Below the pieces are notes generated by a model. That model saw nothing but the letters and a program-made list of their open reading frames with translations. It was not told where the DNA came from and made no database searches. From positions 1 through 28,104 of the forward strand of contig CAZCUR010000032.1 in the NCBI GenBank assembly GCA_964501815.1: 28,104 nt of DNA. Reading direction: 5' to 3'. Made by a program: the position numbers and the translations under genes. This DNA is from Geothermobacter sp964501815 (GTDB lineage Bacteria; Desulfobacterota; Desulfuromonadia; Desulfuromonadales; Geothermobacteraceae). Each line of letters begins with the position of its first letter. Positions within the stretch are counted from its first letter, which is position 1. Shown piece by piece: positions 6,238 through 13,289 of the stretch.

Positions 6238-7674
6238 ATGGCGACTCAGGTTGAACAGATCAGTTCACAGCTCCCGGCGGTCAGCCCCGATCTGGTAGTG
6301 ACCGGCGACGGACGTCACTGGCGCGTCGAGCGCTGTTCGGCATCGCTGGCGCGCCAGCTGTCTTTGTCGCTTGATCAGGCGCGCGGCCGGGATGTGGCGC
6401 ATCTGTTTCGCGGCAGTCAGCCTGACCTGATCGAGCTGTTGAACGAGGCGGTGAGCCGGGATGCACTGCTGGGCAATGTCCTGCTGCGGTTGCCCGACGG
6501 CCGGACGCATGTGCGTCTCGACCTGGAGCCGTTCGGTCTGGCGGATGACTATTCCGGTTACCGCGTGGCGCTGTATCTCAAGGAGGTTCCCCGCCCGGAA
6601 AAAATCACGCCCCACTATGGCCTGGTCGGTCAGAGTGCCGGTCTGCGCGAGGTGCTGCGCAAAATCGAGAAATACGGTCCGACGGACGCGGCGGTGGTGA
6701 TCACCGGCGAGACCGGGACCGGCAAGGAACTGGTGGCCGAGGCCCTGCATCGGGCCAGTGACCGCAACGACGGCCCTTTTGTCGCTGTCAACTGTTCCGC
6801 CATTTCCGAGGAGCTGCTGGAGTCCGAGCTGTTCGGGCATGAAAAGGGCGCTTTTACCGGCGCGGTGCGCACCCACCGGGGACGCTTTGAGCGCGCCGAC
6901 GGCGGCACTCTGTTTCTGGATGAAATCGGCGACATGCCCCTGCATACCCAGACGCGGCTGTTGCGGGTGCTGGAGACCGGCCGGGTCGAACGGGTCGGCG
7001 CCGAGCGCGAGCAGCAGGTTGATGTCCGCATCGTTGCGGCCACCAATGTCCCCCTGGAGAAGGCCGTGGGAGCTGGGCGGTTTCGGGCGGATCTCTACCA
7101 CCGGCTGTCGGTTTTGCGTATCCATCTGCCGCCGCTGCGCGAACGTCTTGAAGATCTGCCCCATCTGGTCGATTTTTTTCTCGACCGCTTCAATCGCAAA
7201 TACGGCAAACAGGTCAAGCGCCTGACCTCTGAAGCCATGTCCCTGCTGCAGTCCTATCTCTGGCCCGGCAACATCCGGGAACTGCGGAACGTTCTCGAGC
7301 GCGTCTATATCGAGAGCGAGACCGAAGTGATCGGGGCCCGGGCCTTTGCCGAATGGGTACGGGAACGCCAGGACTTCACCCCCGGAGACTGGCAGCCCGG
7401 CAGCGGGGCGCCGATCATTCCGCCCTTTCCGCTGGAAAGCGATCGCAGGCTGCTTGAAGTCAGGGATATGCCCTTGCTCGGCAGCGTGCCGGTCGGCCGC
7501 AAACCCGGTTCATCCACCCGGCCGGCTGATCTGGACGAACAGAGCATCCGTCGCGCCTTCAAGGCGGCCGGCGGCAACCTGGCGGAAACCGCGCGTCTGC
7601 TCGGTGTCCACCGGGCCACCCTCTATCGCTATCTCGACAAACTCGGTCTCGACCGTTCCTCCCTGGAAAACTGA
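6238..7674 (+). CDS. Sigma-54-dependent transcriptional activator (PAS-like / AAA+ / Fis HTH)
   Basis: A 478-residue enhancer-binding protein. Residues 1 to about 125 form a PAS-like sensory domain (VVTGDGRHWRVERCSASLARQL, LPDGRTHVRLDLEPF). The AAA+ domain begins LVGQSAGLREVLRKI and has Walker A GETGTGKE at 157-164, the sigma-54 contact loop GAFTGA at 204-209, Walker B GGTLFLDEIGD, and the arginine-finger region FRADLYHRLSVLRIHLPPLRER. The C-terminus carries a Fis-type helix-turn-helix (ESIRRAFKAAGGNLAETAR-like, then LLGVHRATLYRYLDKLG). There is no REC domain, so the input is a ligand or partner rather than a known kinase. ATG 6238 has only a weak ribosome site. It lies just upstream of two hsp20 genes that have a sigma-54 promoter, making it their likely regulator (inference). 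Confidence 0.93.
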   Translation: MATQVEQISSQLPAVSPDLVVTGDGRHWRVERCSASLARQLSLSLDQARGRDVAHLFRGSQPDLIELLNEAVSRDALLGNVLLRLPDGRTHVRLDLEPFGLADDYSGYRVALYLKEVPRPEKITPHYGLVGQSAGLREVLRKIEKYGPTDAAVVITGETGTGKELVAEALHRASDRNDGPFVAVNCSAISEELLESELFGHEKGAFTGAVRTHRGRFERADGGTLFLDEIGDMPLHTQTRLLRVLETGRVERVGAEREQQVDVRIVAATNVPLEKAVGAGRFRADLYHRLSVLRIHLPPLRERLEDLPHLVDFFLDRFNRKYGKQVKRLTSEAMSLLQSYLWPGNIRELRNVLERVYIESETEVIGARAFAEWVRERQDFTPGDWQPGSGAPIIPPFPLESDRRLLEVRDMPLLGSVPVGRKPGSSTRPADLDEQSIRRAFKAAGGNLAETARLLGVHRATLYRYLDKLGLDRSSLEN

Positions 7675-7710
7675 AGTTCCGACATTGTTGCGGCCTGTTG
7701 CAGTGTCGCT

Positions 7711-7739
7711 GTCGCATGTGTCGTCCAGACGGGTGCGAC
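7711..7739 (+). promoter_or_regulatory. Dyad upstream of hsp20, candidate enhancer site
   Basis: GTCGCA (7711-7716) and TGCGAC (7734-7739) are perfect inverted arms, with CGTC/GACG (7722-7725/7728-7731) nested inside. The centre is about 90 bp upstream of the sigma-54 promoter, a usual distance for an activator binding site. Further TGTTGC and TGTCGC copies occur just upstream (7686-7709). Binding by the adjacent Fis-HTH regulator is inference. Confidence 0.4.
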
Positions 7740-7816
7740 GACGCTTTCAAGCTGTCCTGTCGAGGTCCTTCTGTGCCAATGCATTGAAAATACGTGATTT
7801 TCTGGAGTGTTCCGGC

Positions 7817-7832
7817 TGGCACGCAGATTGAA
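7817..7832 (+). promoter_or_regulatory. Sigma-54 (RpoN) promoter of the hsp20 pair
   Basis: TGGCACG (7817-7823), a 4-nt spacer, then TTGAA (7828-7832). The consensus is TGGCACG-N4-TTGCW, so the -24 element is perfect and the -12 element keeps TTG with A in place of C. The essential GG and the G of the -12 box have the correct 10-bp relationship. It lies about 70 bp before the first Hsp20 start and immediately downstream of a GAFTGA-type activator gene, which supports the call. Confidence 0.78.
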
Positions 7833-7901
7833 AAATCCCCGGGTGTCCGCGGGCCGCACAGCCCGGCAAAACCAACATCAACACAAAAGGAGGATAGAAA
7901 G

Positions 7902-8348
7902 ATGCTGAGCTGGAACCTGATCCGAGAGATGGAACATCTTCGCAGGGAAATGGACGAACTCTTCCGTGGTGTGGGGTTCGGGCCCATGCTCGATGCGCCT
8001 TTCCTTCCCGGAGTCGGCATGCGTCGCTATCCTAAAGTGAATATCCGTGAAGACGCTGACGGGTTCTATCTTGAGGCGCTTCTTCCCGGGGTCGATCCCA
8101 AGAATCTTGACATGAGCGTCGTCGGCAGCACCCTGACCCTGTCCGGTGAACGGGGCGAGGAAGAGAGTGAAGGACGTACCTGGCACCGTCGGGAACGGGG
8201 CGCCGGCAAGTTCCTGCGCACCATCGAGCTGCCGGTGGATATCGACGCCAACAAGGTACAGGCTGAATACCGCAACGGTGTGCTGCGGGTGTTTCTCCCC
8301 AAGGCCGAACAGGTCCGCCCGAAGCGGATCGCCATCAAGGCCAGCTGA
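7902..8348 (+). CDS. Hsp20/alpha-crystallin family small heat shock protein (first copy)
   Basis: 148 residues, starting at ATG 7902 after AAAGGAGGATAG. The N-terminal arm (MLSWNLIREMEHLRREMDELF) is typical of class A bacterial small heat shock proteins. The alpha-crystallin domain covers about residues 43-140: PKVNIREDADGFYLEALLPGVDPKNLDMSVVGSTLTLSGER, then the A-x-x-x-n-G-V-L signature as AEYRNGVLRVFLPKAE. The protein is an ATP-independent holdase that forms oligomers and keeps unfolding proteins soluble in the cytoplasm. It is first in a two-gene unit with 8404-8799 (55 nt apart), driven by the sigma-54 promoter and ended by the 8825-8855 terminator. Confidence 0.94.
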   Translation: MLSWNLIREMEHLRREMDELFRGVGFGPMLDAPFLPGVGMRRYPKVNIREDADGFYLEALLPGVDPKNLDMSVVGSTLTLSGERGEEESEGRTWHRRERGAGKFLRTIELPVDIDANKVQAEYRNGVLRVFLPKAEQVRPKRIAIKAS

Positions 8349-8403
8349 TCCGATGACATCCCCGATAACCGGAGACTACGTTCAGTGAAAGGAGAGACAA
8401 GCC

Positions 8404-8799
8404 ATGACGGAAAGGAATCTGACTGTCACTCAGGATAAGGACATGACCCGTGAAGATATCCGCAACCCCGAACGCTTTCTGACCCCGGCGGTCGACATCT
8501 TCGAAACAGACGAGGGGCTGACCCTGGTCGCTGATGTCCCGGGTGTCGACAAGGACCATCTCAGGCTGGATATCGATCAGGGGGTGCTCACCATTGAAGG
8601 CCTGGCTTCGCAGAGCGACAAGGGTGAGCAGGTGCTGCAGGAGTTCGGTGCTTCGGGCTATTTCCGCCAGTTCCGGCTGCCGGACAGCCTGGACACCGAC
8701 CACACCGAGGCCGAATTGAAGGATGGTGTGCTGCGCCTGTACATGCCCAAGGCGGAAGCGGCCAAACCGAAGAAAATCGCCATCAAGACCGTCCATTGA
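8404..8799 (+). CDS. Hsp20/alpha-crystallin family small heat shock protein (second copy)
   Basis: 131 residues; ATG 8404 follows GAAAGGAGAGACAAGCC. The N-terminal arm is short and polar (MTERNLTVTQDKDMTRED). The alpha-crystallin domain runs from about residue 27: LTPAVDIFETDEGLTLVADVPGVDKDHLRLDIDQGVLTIEG, and ends with AELKDGVLRLYMPKAEAAKPKKI. It is clearly diverged from the preceding copy, so it may co-assemble with it, like other paired small heat shock proteins (inference). It is the last gene before a strong terminator. Confidence 0.93.
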   Translation: MTERNLTVTQDKDMTREDIRNPERFLTPAVDIFETDEGLTLVADVPGVDKDHLRLDIDQGVLTIEGLASQSDKGEQVLQEFGASGYFRQFRLPDSLDTDHTEAELKDGVLRLYMPKAEAAKPKKIAIKTVH

Positions 8800-8824
8800 T
8801 AAAGTCTCGAATATCCGAGGCCTC

Positions 8825-8855
8825 AAGCCGGAAGGGCAACCTTCCGGCTTTTTTT
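8825..8855 (+). terminator. Intrinsic terminator after the hsp20 pair
   Basis: AAGCCGGAAGG (8825-8835) pairs with CCTTCCGGCTT (8840-8850) around GCAA, followed by a T-run to 8855. This is an 11-bp perfect stem with a GNRA-type loop. Confidence 0.93.
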
Positions 8856-8866
8856 AACTGGAGAAA

Positions 8867-8900
8867 TTGACAGACCTGTACATCTAAAGAATAGTTGTAC
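8867..8900 (+). promoter_or_regulatory. Putative promoter with dyad before the MshEN-REC gene
   Basis: A perfect -35 TTGACA (8867-8872) and 17 nt later AATAGT (8890-8895), which matches 4 of 6 positions of the -10 consensus. GTACA (8878-8882) and TGTAC (8896-8900) are inverted arms that bracket the -10, a plausible operator. The fit is moderate. Confidence 0.42.
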
Positions 8901-8982
8901 CGGAGACGATGGAAAGAGGGGACGGCAGAATACAGCCGGTCCCGGCAGAGTCGTGACTCAGGAGGGGAGAAGTGGAGCATGG

Positions 8983-9834
8983 ATGGCCGGTCGCAAGAAA
9001 TTCGGTGAAATTCTGGTCGAAGCCGGAGTTTTGACGGAAAGAGTGCTGCAGCAGGCCCTTGAGGTCCAACGGGAATCCGGCAAACACCTGGGACAGATTC
9101 TCGAAGAGAGAGGGATCATTACCGAGCGTGACGTGGCCGTGGTTCTGGCGCGTCAGTTCGGACTGAAGACGGTTCGGGATATTGCCGCCCATCCGTTTTC
9201 CATGGATTTGCTGCAACTCGTCGACGGCGATACCTGTCTGAAAAAACTGGTTTTCCCCCTTAAGATCGACGGCCGTCGCCTCTTTGTGGCGATGGTCAAC
9301 CCTCTCGATATCGAAACCATCGACGAGCTGGCCTTCAAAACCGGCCTGTCAGTGACGCCCTGTGTGACAACCCGGGAAGAGATTGTTGCCGCGGTCAACC
9401 GGCATTATCTGGGCAAGGACCCGCGCATGGAAAAGGGCTGGTGGACCATCCTGGTGGTCGACGACCAGGAGATGGTGCGCGCCGCCATCAAGGCCGCCCT
9501 GGAGCGCGAAGGCTACAAGGTGCTGGAGGCGGCCAATGGCGCGGAGGGTCTCAAGGAGGCCCTGAACCAGTTGCCGCATCTGGTGCTCACCGACACCATC
9601 ATGCCGCGGCTGACCGGCGATGAGATGTTCCGCAACCTGCAGGCCAACAGCCGTACCCGCAAAATACCCGTCATCGGCCTGTCTTCAAAAAGCGCCCCCG
9701 AAGAAGAAGAGAGAGTGCTCAACCTGGGGTATTTCGATTTTATCGCCAAACCGATCAATGCGGTGCGCCTCAAGGCCCGGGTGCGACGGGCGCTGCGCCT
9801 GGTCTATGGGGACACGCCGCCTCCCAGACTCTGA
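8983..9834 (+). CDS. MshEN (GspE N-terminal) domain / receiver domain fusion protein
   Basis: 283 residues from ATG 8983, which has GGAG 5 nt upstream. A GTG at 8953 is the alternative and would add 10 residues. Residues about 6-145 form a MshEN/GspE-N domain with two copies of the L-G-x-x-L-x-x-x-G-x(6)-L-x(3)-L-x-x-Q pattern (7-29 and 36-58). In MshE-type ATPases this pattern binds cyclic di-GMP. Residues about 153-275 form a receiver domain: acidic pair in LVVDD (157-161), phosphoacceptor Asp204 in LVLTDTIMPRLTG, and Lys256 in FIAKPI. There is no DNA-binding, ATPase or enzymatic output domain. It could join a phosphorelay to a second-messenger signal (inference). No type II secretion or pilus genes are nearby. 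Confidence 0.88.
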   Translation: MAGRKKFGEILVEAGVLTERVLQQALEVQRESGKHLGQILEERGIITERDVAVVLARQFGLKTVRDIAAHPFSMDLLQLVDGDTCLKKLVFPLKIDGRRLFVAMVNPLDIETIDELAFKTGLSVTPCVTTREEIVAAVNRHYLGKDPRMEKGWWTILVVDDQEMVRAAIKAALEREGYKVLEAANGAEGLKEALNQLPHLVLTDTIMPRLTGDEMFRNLQANSRTRKIPVIGLSSKSAPEEEERVLNLGYFDFIAKPINAVRLKARVRRALRLVYGDTPPPRL

Positions 9835-9855
9835 CACCGGCCGCACCGAATTCTC

Positions 9856-9900
9856 TTGCCTTTGGCTGTTGACCGGCTATAATGTTGACCAAAAAGGTCA
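9856..9900 (+). promoter_or_regulatory. Promoter and operator-like dyad of the thioredoxin-fold gene
   Basis: TTGCCT (9856-9861), a 16-nt spacer, and a perfect TATAAT (9878-9883). TGACC (9886-9890) and GGTCA (9896-9900) are perfect inverted arms around AAAAA at the start of the transcript. A second TTGACC (9869-9874) lies in the promoter spacer, 16 bp before the one at 9885-9890. The arrangement suits a repressor site overlapping the promoter; the regulator is unknown. Confidence 0.62.
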
Positions 9901-9928
9901 TTTATTTGGCCGGGCAAGGAGGCCGCTT

Positions 9929-10204
9929 ATGCGAATCGATATCCTTTGTAAACCGAACTGCGGCGACCGTTGCGAGCGCACTCTGGCCAATGTGCGTCAG
10001 GCCCTGAGCGACCTGGATGTCAAGGCCGAGGTGCATGTCTACAAGGATGTGCGCAAGATGATCGACAACCGGGTTTATGTCACCCCGGCGCTGGTCGTTG
10101 ATGACGCGGTACGGATTTCCGGCCGCATCCCCGATATCCGTGAAATCCGTTCCCTGATTGTCGAAAGGCCGCGTTACCGCAAGCGTTTCGAAGAGGTTGC
10201 CTGA
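9929..10204 (+). CDS. Small thioredoxin-fold protein with C-x3-C-x3-C motif
   Basis: 91 residues from ATG 9929, preceded by AAGGAGG. The beta-alpha-beta start MRIDILCKPNCGDRC, the middle strand VKAEVHVYKDV, and the cis-Pro segment RVYVTPALVVDDAVRISGRIP follow the minimal thioredoxin/glutaredoxin-like fold. This is a redox-active small-protein type found in many anaerobes. Instead of the usual CxxC it has Cys7, Cys11 and Cys15, so a disulfide pair or metal binding are both possible. It is likely cytoplasmic, with no signal peptide. It has its own promoter with an operator-like dyad, and it ends in a terminator shared with the convergent gene. The substrate is unknown. Confidence 0.75.
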   Translation: MRIDILCKPNCGDRCERTLANVRQALSDLDVKAEVHVYKDVRKMIDNRVYVTPALVVDDAVRISGRIPDIREIRSLIVERPRYRKRFEEVA

Positions 10205-10226
10205 CAGCGTCCGTTCCTGCGGGCGC

Positions 10227-10260
10227 AAGAAAGGCCGTCGCAGCTGCGGCGGCCTTTCTT
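10227..10260. terminator. Bidirectional intrinsic terminator
   Basis: AAGAAAGGCCGTCGC (10227-10241) pairs with GCGGCGGCCTTTCTT (10246-10260) through 15 positions including one wobble, with loop AGCT. The outer A/T flanks supply a U-run in both directions. It serves the thioredoxin-fold gene on the plus strand and the radical SAM operon on the minus strand, whose stop codon touches it. Confidence 0.88.
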
Positions 10261-12131
10261 TATTCAGGAATCAGGATCCCTTCGGCCAGGGCAAACCCGA
10301 GCATTTCCAGTCCAAGATCGCGTTCCACCGAACCAGAGAAAATGTCTTGCGGGCTTGCCTGCCCGTTACTGTGGTGCAGCAGGCGGAAGAAATCCTCTTC
10401 CAGGGATTCGCACCAGACGTCCGTTCCCTTGCGCAGAAACAGCGCCGTGGACCCCACCGGCCGCAGATAGTCGACGATATCCTGCAATTCAGCGCCTTCC
10501 ATGTCGAGAAGATCGATAATTTCATAGTGGAAGGGGACCAGACGAACACCATGGTGGCGCTGCAGGGGCGTGGTCCAGAATCGGGCCGGATCGGGTTCCG
10601 GATGGACGGGCAGGACCTCCGGGCCGGTAAGGGTTTCGGCATAGTGGAAGTGGTAGCGCAACAGATCGAGCGCGGCCGGCAGCAGGTCCAGCCGGTTGCG
10701 CTTCAAAAGCAGGTGCTGGACATAGCCTTCCTGCATGGCGAGAACTTCTGCCGGCTGCCAGCTGCCGGTGGCCAGCATGACCTCCGGATAAAGCCCCATC
10801 TCCGCCTGCAACCAGTGGGCAAAACCCCGGAAGAAATCGGCCGATTTCATTTTCAGGCTGCTGAGCAAGCCCGGCAGGACACCGACGGCCCGGCCGATGT
10901 TGTAGAACAGGTCGACGGCCGCCGCCAGTTCGCGACAGCGTCCCAGGTCCTGCTCCGACAGGCTGGCAGAGTTGAGCAACTGGTAGGGAGGGTCGGCCTG
11001 CCAGACCAGACCCAGGTCCCGCCCGTGCCGTTCCAGGCTGGTGCCGGGCAACACCGACAGGGGAAAGATGTCCAGATGGTTGGGGGCGAATTCCAGGGCG
11101 AAGTCGAGACTGTGGCAGAAACCGTCAAAGTCGTCCCCCGGCAGGCCATAGATCAGGTCAAGACCGAAAGTGACCTGTTCGCCGTTGAGCCAGGTCATGG
11201 CCTGCTGGAAGGTGGCGGGGTCAAAGGGGCGGTGCATGCGCCTGAGCAGGTCGGGATTGGCGCTTTGCAGGCCGACCTGGACCGAGCCGTTGAGCTGGCC
11301 GAGCAGGGCGGCGCACTGCTGGTCGAGAAAATCGGCTTTGGCTTCAAGGTGAAAATGGATCTTGCCGTCGGCCCGGTTCAGCAGCTTCAGCAGTTTCAGG
11401 CCGCGTTCCGGGGGAAAATTGAAGGTCGAATCGAGCACCCAGATCTGGCTGACGCCCCGGTCGAGGAAAAGCTGCAGTTCGGCCTTGAGCCGTTCATAAG
11501 GCAGGGGGCGGACCTGGCGATGCCCGCCGGAATCGAAACAGAAATCACAGCCAAAAGCGCAACCGCGCGCTGTTTCCCAGAGGACACCGTCGTATCGGGC
11601 CGGATCGAGGACGCCGCTCAGCCAGGGGCTGGGAAGCTCTTCCGGATGAACCGGGCCTGTTGCTTTGCTTTTATGGAAACCGCTGTCGTCTTTCCAGGCC
11701 AGTCCGGGAAGGTGGCGCCAGTCTTTGCCGCTGTCAAGGCACGCCACCAGCCGGGGAAAGACCCTTTCCCCCTCCCCGGTCAGGACGATATCGGCCAGGC
11801 CTTCCTCCAGCAGGCGGCTGGGCCGGGCACTGGCTTCCGGTCCTCCGGCAAGGATGCACAATTGGGGGAGGTCTTGCCGCAGTTTGGCGGTCAGGTTGAG
11901 CAGCGGCAGGTGGTTCCAGCTGTAGACCGGCAGGACCAGGATCTCCGGTGCGCAATCAAGAATGGCCTTCGCAATCGCCTCCGGAGCGTCAGCGACAAAG
12001 CAGTCGAGCAGGCCGGTATGCGCACGTCGCTCTTCGGGCAGACTGGCGAGCAGGCAACCGGCAGCCAGGGGTACGGCCTGGGGGGAGGGGCGGACATGCT
12101 GGGTGACGGCGAGGAGGCGCAGCGCTTTCAT
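10260..12131 (-). CDS. B12-binding domain radical SAM protein with DUF4080-type C-terminus
   Basis: 623 residues. Residues 1 to about 140 form a cobalamin-binding Rossmann-like domain (LAVTQHVRPSPQAVPLAAGCLLASL, ILVLPVYSWN, ILAGGPEASARP, ADIVLTGEGE). The radical SAM cluster motif is Cys191-x3-Cys195-x2-Cys198 in ARGCAFGCDFC. Further core strands include VSQIWVLDSTFNFPPERGLKLL, GSVQVGLQSANPDLLRRM and FGLDLIYGLPGDDFDGF. The C-terminal 200 residues match the DUF4080 arrangement known in this class. Such enzymes use a 4Fe-4S cluster, SAM and usually cobalamin, often for methylation; the substrate here is unknown. The start overlaps the patatin stop as ATGA, so the genes are coupled. It is the last gene of the minus-strand operon. 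Confidence 0.9.
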   Translation of the reverse strand: MKALRLLAVTQHVRPSPQAVPLAAGCLLASLPEERRAHTGLLDCFVADAPEAIAKAILDCAPEILVLPVYSWNHLPLLNLTAKLRQDLPQLCILAGGPEASARPSRLLEEGLADIVLTGEGERVFPRLVACLDSGKDWRHLPGLAWKDDSGFHKSKATGPVHPEELPSPWLSGVLDPARYDGVLWETARGCAFGCDFCFDSGGHRQVRPLPYERLKAELQLFLDRGVSQIWVLDSTFNFPPERGLKLLKLLNRADGKIHFHLEAKADFLDQQCAALLGQLNGSVQVGLQSANPDLLRRMHRPFDPATFQQAMTWLNGEQVTFGLDLIYGLPGDDFDGFCHSLDFALEFAPNHLDIFPLSVLPGTSLERHGRDLGLVWQADPPYQLLNSASLSEQDLGRCRELAAAVDLFYNIGRAVGVLPGLLSSLKMKSADFFRGFAHWLQAEMGLYPEVMLATGSWQPAEVLAMQEGYVQHLLLKRNRLDLLPAALDLLRYHFHYAETLTGPEVLPVHPEPDPARFWTTPLQRHHGVRLVPFHYEIIDLLDMEGAELQDIVDYLRPVGSTALFLRKGTDVWCESLEEDFFRLLHHSNGQASPQDIFSGSVERDLGLEMLGFALAEGILIPE

Positions 12132-13279
12132 GACGGCGCCTTTCCGCTGCGGGCGCTGCCGGCCAGGCGGGCGGCCAGATCGGTCAGGGGGGTCTTGCGG
12201 TGGCCGATGTGGTGGCGTTTGAGCGCGCGGGAAAACTCGTCCCGCCGGTTGTTCAGCTGGGACAGGGTCAGATGATAACCGTAATGCATGATCTGGTTCC
12301 GGGCGGCCTGGCTCATGGGGCTTTGGAAAAAGAGCATGGATTCTTCAGGTCCCGGCTCCAAAACCAGAATGTCGATGTCCGGCTGGACGCGTCGATAGTA
12401 GGCCAGGGCCAGATCGAGCTTCTGGCGGGTTTCGATGCGCTGGGACTGTTCCCATGCCGCGCCGATGCCCAGGTTGGCGATACTGGTGCAATGGCCGTAG
12501 GACAGGGACGGCAGACAGATTTTCTGCGGGTCGTTGACCATCGGAACCCGCGGATTGACCAGCACGATCAGCTTTGCCCCTTTTTCTACGGCAATATCGA
12601 CATGGCTGATACGGCCGATGCTGCCGTCGATGTAGTAGCGTCCGGCGATTTTCTGGGGGGCGAAGAAAAAGGGAATGGCGCTGGAGGCGGTGATGGCTTC
12701 ACAGATGTGGACGCCGTTCTGGTCATCATCGCCGAACACCACCCGTTCCCCGCTGTCGATATCGTAGGCGGGGATGTAGAGGGGGTGAGGCAGGTCGCGA
12801 AAGTCATCGCACAGGCCTTCATCGCGAAAGGCGCGGCAGAGAAACTGCTGCATCGGAGTCAGGCTGAACAGCCCCGCGGGAAACTGTTCCTGCAGGATGT
12901 AGATCAGGTCATTGAAGCTGAAGCTGGAGCGGATTTTGCGGTAGCTGCGAAAGATGCGCCAGCTGCTGGCGAAGACCCGTCCCATGCAGGCAAGGGTCGC
13001 GAGCAGATCGAAGCGGTAGATGTCCCGGCGCTGCCAGTTGAAGACCGTACGTTCGTCCCGGGATATGGCACGGAACAGTGCTGCCGGGCTGATGCCGTTG
13101 GCGATGAGGCTGGCAATGACCGAACCGGCGCTGACACCGACGTAGAAATCAAAGCGGTTGACACTGAAATCGTCCCGGAAAAGCTGATCCAGCGCGGTGA
13201 GGCAGCCGATTTCGTAGGCGGCTCCCATGATGCCGCCGCCTGCGAGGACCAGAGCGGTTTTGCCACGCGGTCGCAGCAT
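12128..13279 (-). CDS. Patatin-like phospholipase
   Basis: 383 residues. The catalytic elements are visible: the oxyanion loop GGGIMG at 14-19, the nucleophile elbow GVSAG with Ser50, and the DG dyad with Asp218 in YYIDGSIG. These give the Ser-Asp lipid acyl hydrolase mechanism of patatins. There is no signal peptide, so it probably acts in the cytoplasm or on the inner face of the membrane. A long central insert (about residues 75-160) rich in Arg and aromatics may bind membrane. ATG 13279 lies 10 nt after the stop of the upstream gene, and its own stop overlaps the radical SAM start. The acyl substrate is unknown. Confidence 0.92.
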   Translation of the reverse strand: MLRPRGKTALVLAGGGIMGAAYEIGCLTALDQLFRDDFSVNRFDFYVGVSAGSVIASLIANGISPAALFRAISRDERTVFNWQRRDIYRFDLLATLACMGRVFASSWRIFRSYRKIRSSFSFNDLIYILQEQFPAGLFSLTPMQQFLCRAFRDEGLCDDFRDLPHPLYIPAYDIDSGERVVFGDDDQNGVHICEAITASSAIPFFFAPQKIAGRYYIDGSIGRISHVDIAVEKGAKLIVLVNPRVPMVNDPQKICLPSLSYGHCTSIANLGIGAAWEQSQRIETRQKLDLALAYYRRVQPDIDILVLEPGPEESMLFFQSPMSQAARNQIMHYGYHLTLSQLNNRRDEFSRALKRHHIGHRKTPLTDLAARLAGSARSGKAPS

Positions 13280-13289
13280 GCGAATCAGC

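Noticed and set aside
10158..12275. A 705-codon plus-strand open frame opposite the radical SAM gene
   Set aside because: It crosses a strong terminator and the end of the thioredoxin-fold gene. The opposite strand carries a clear CxxxCxxC enzyme.
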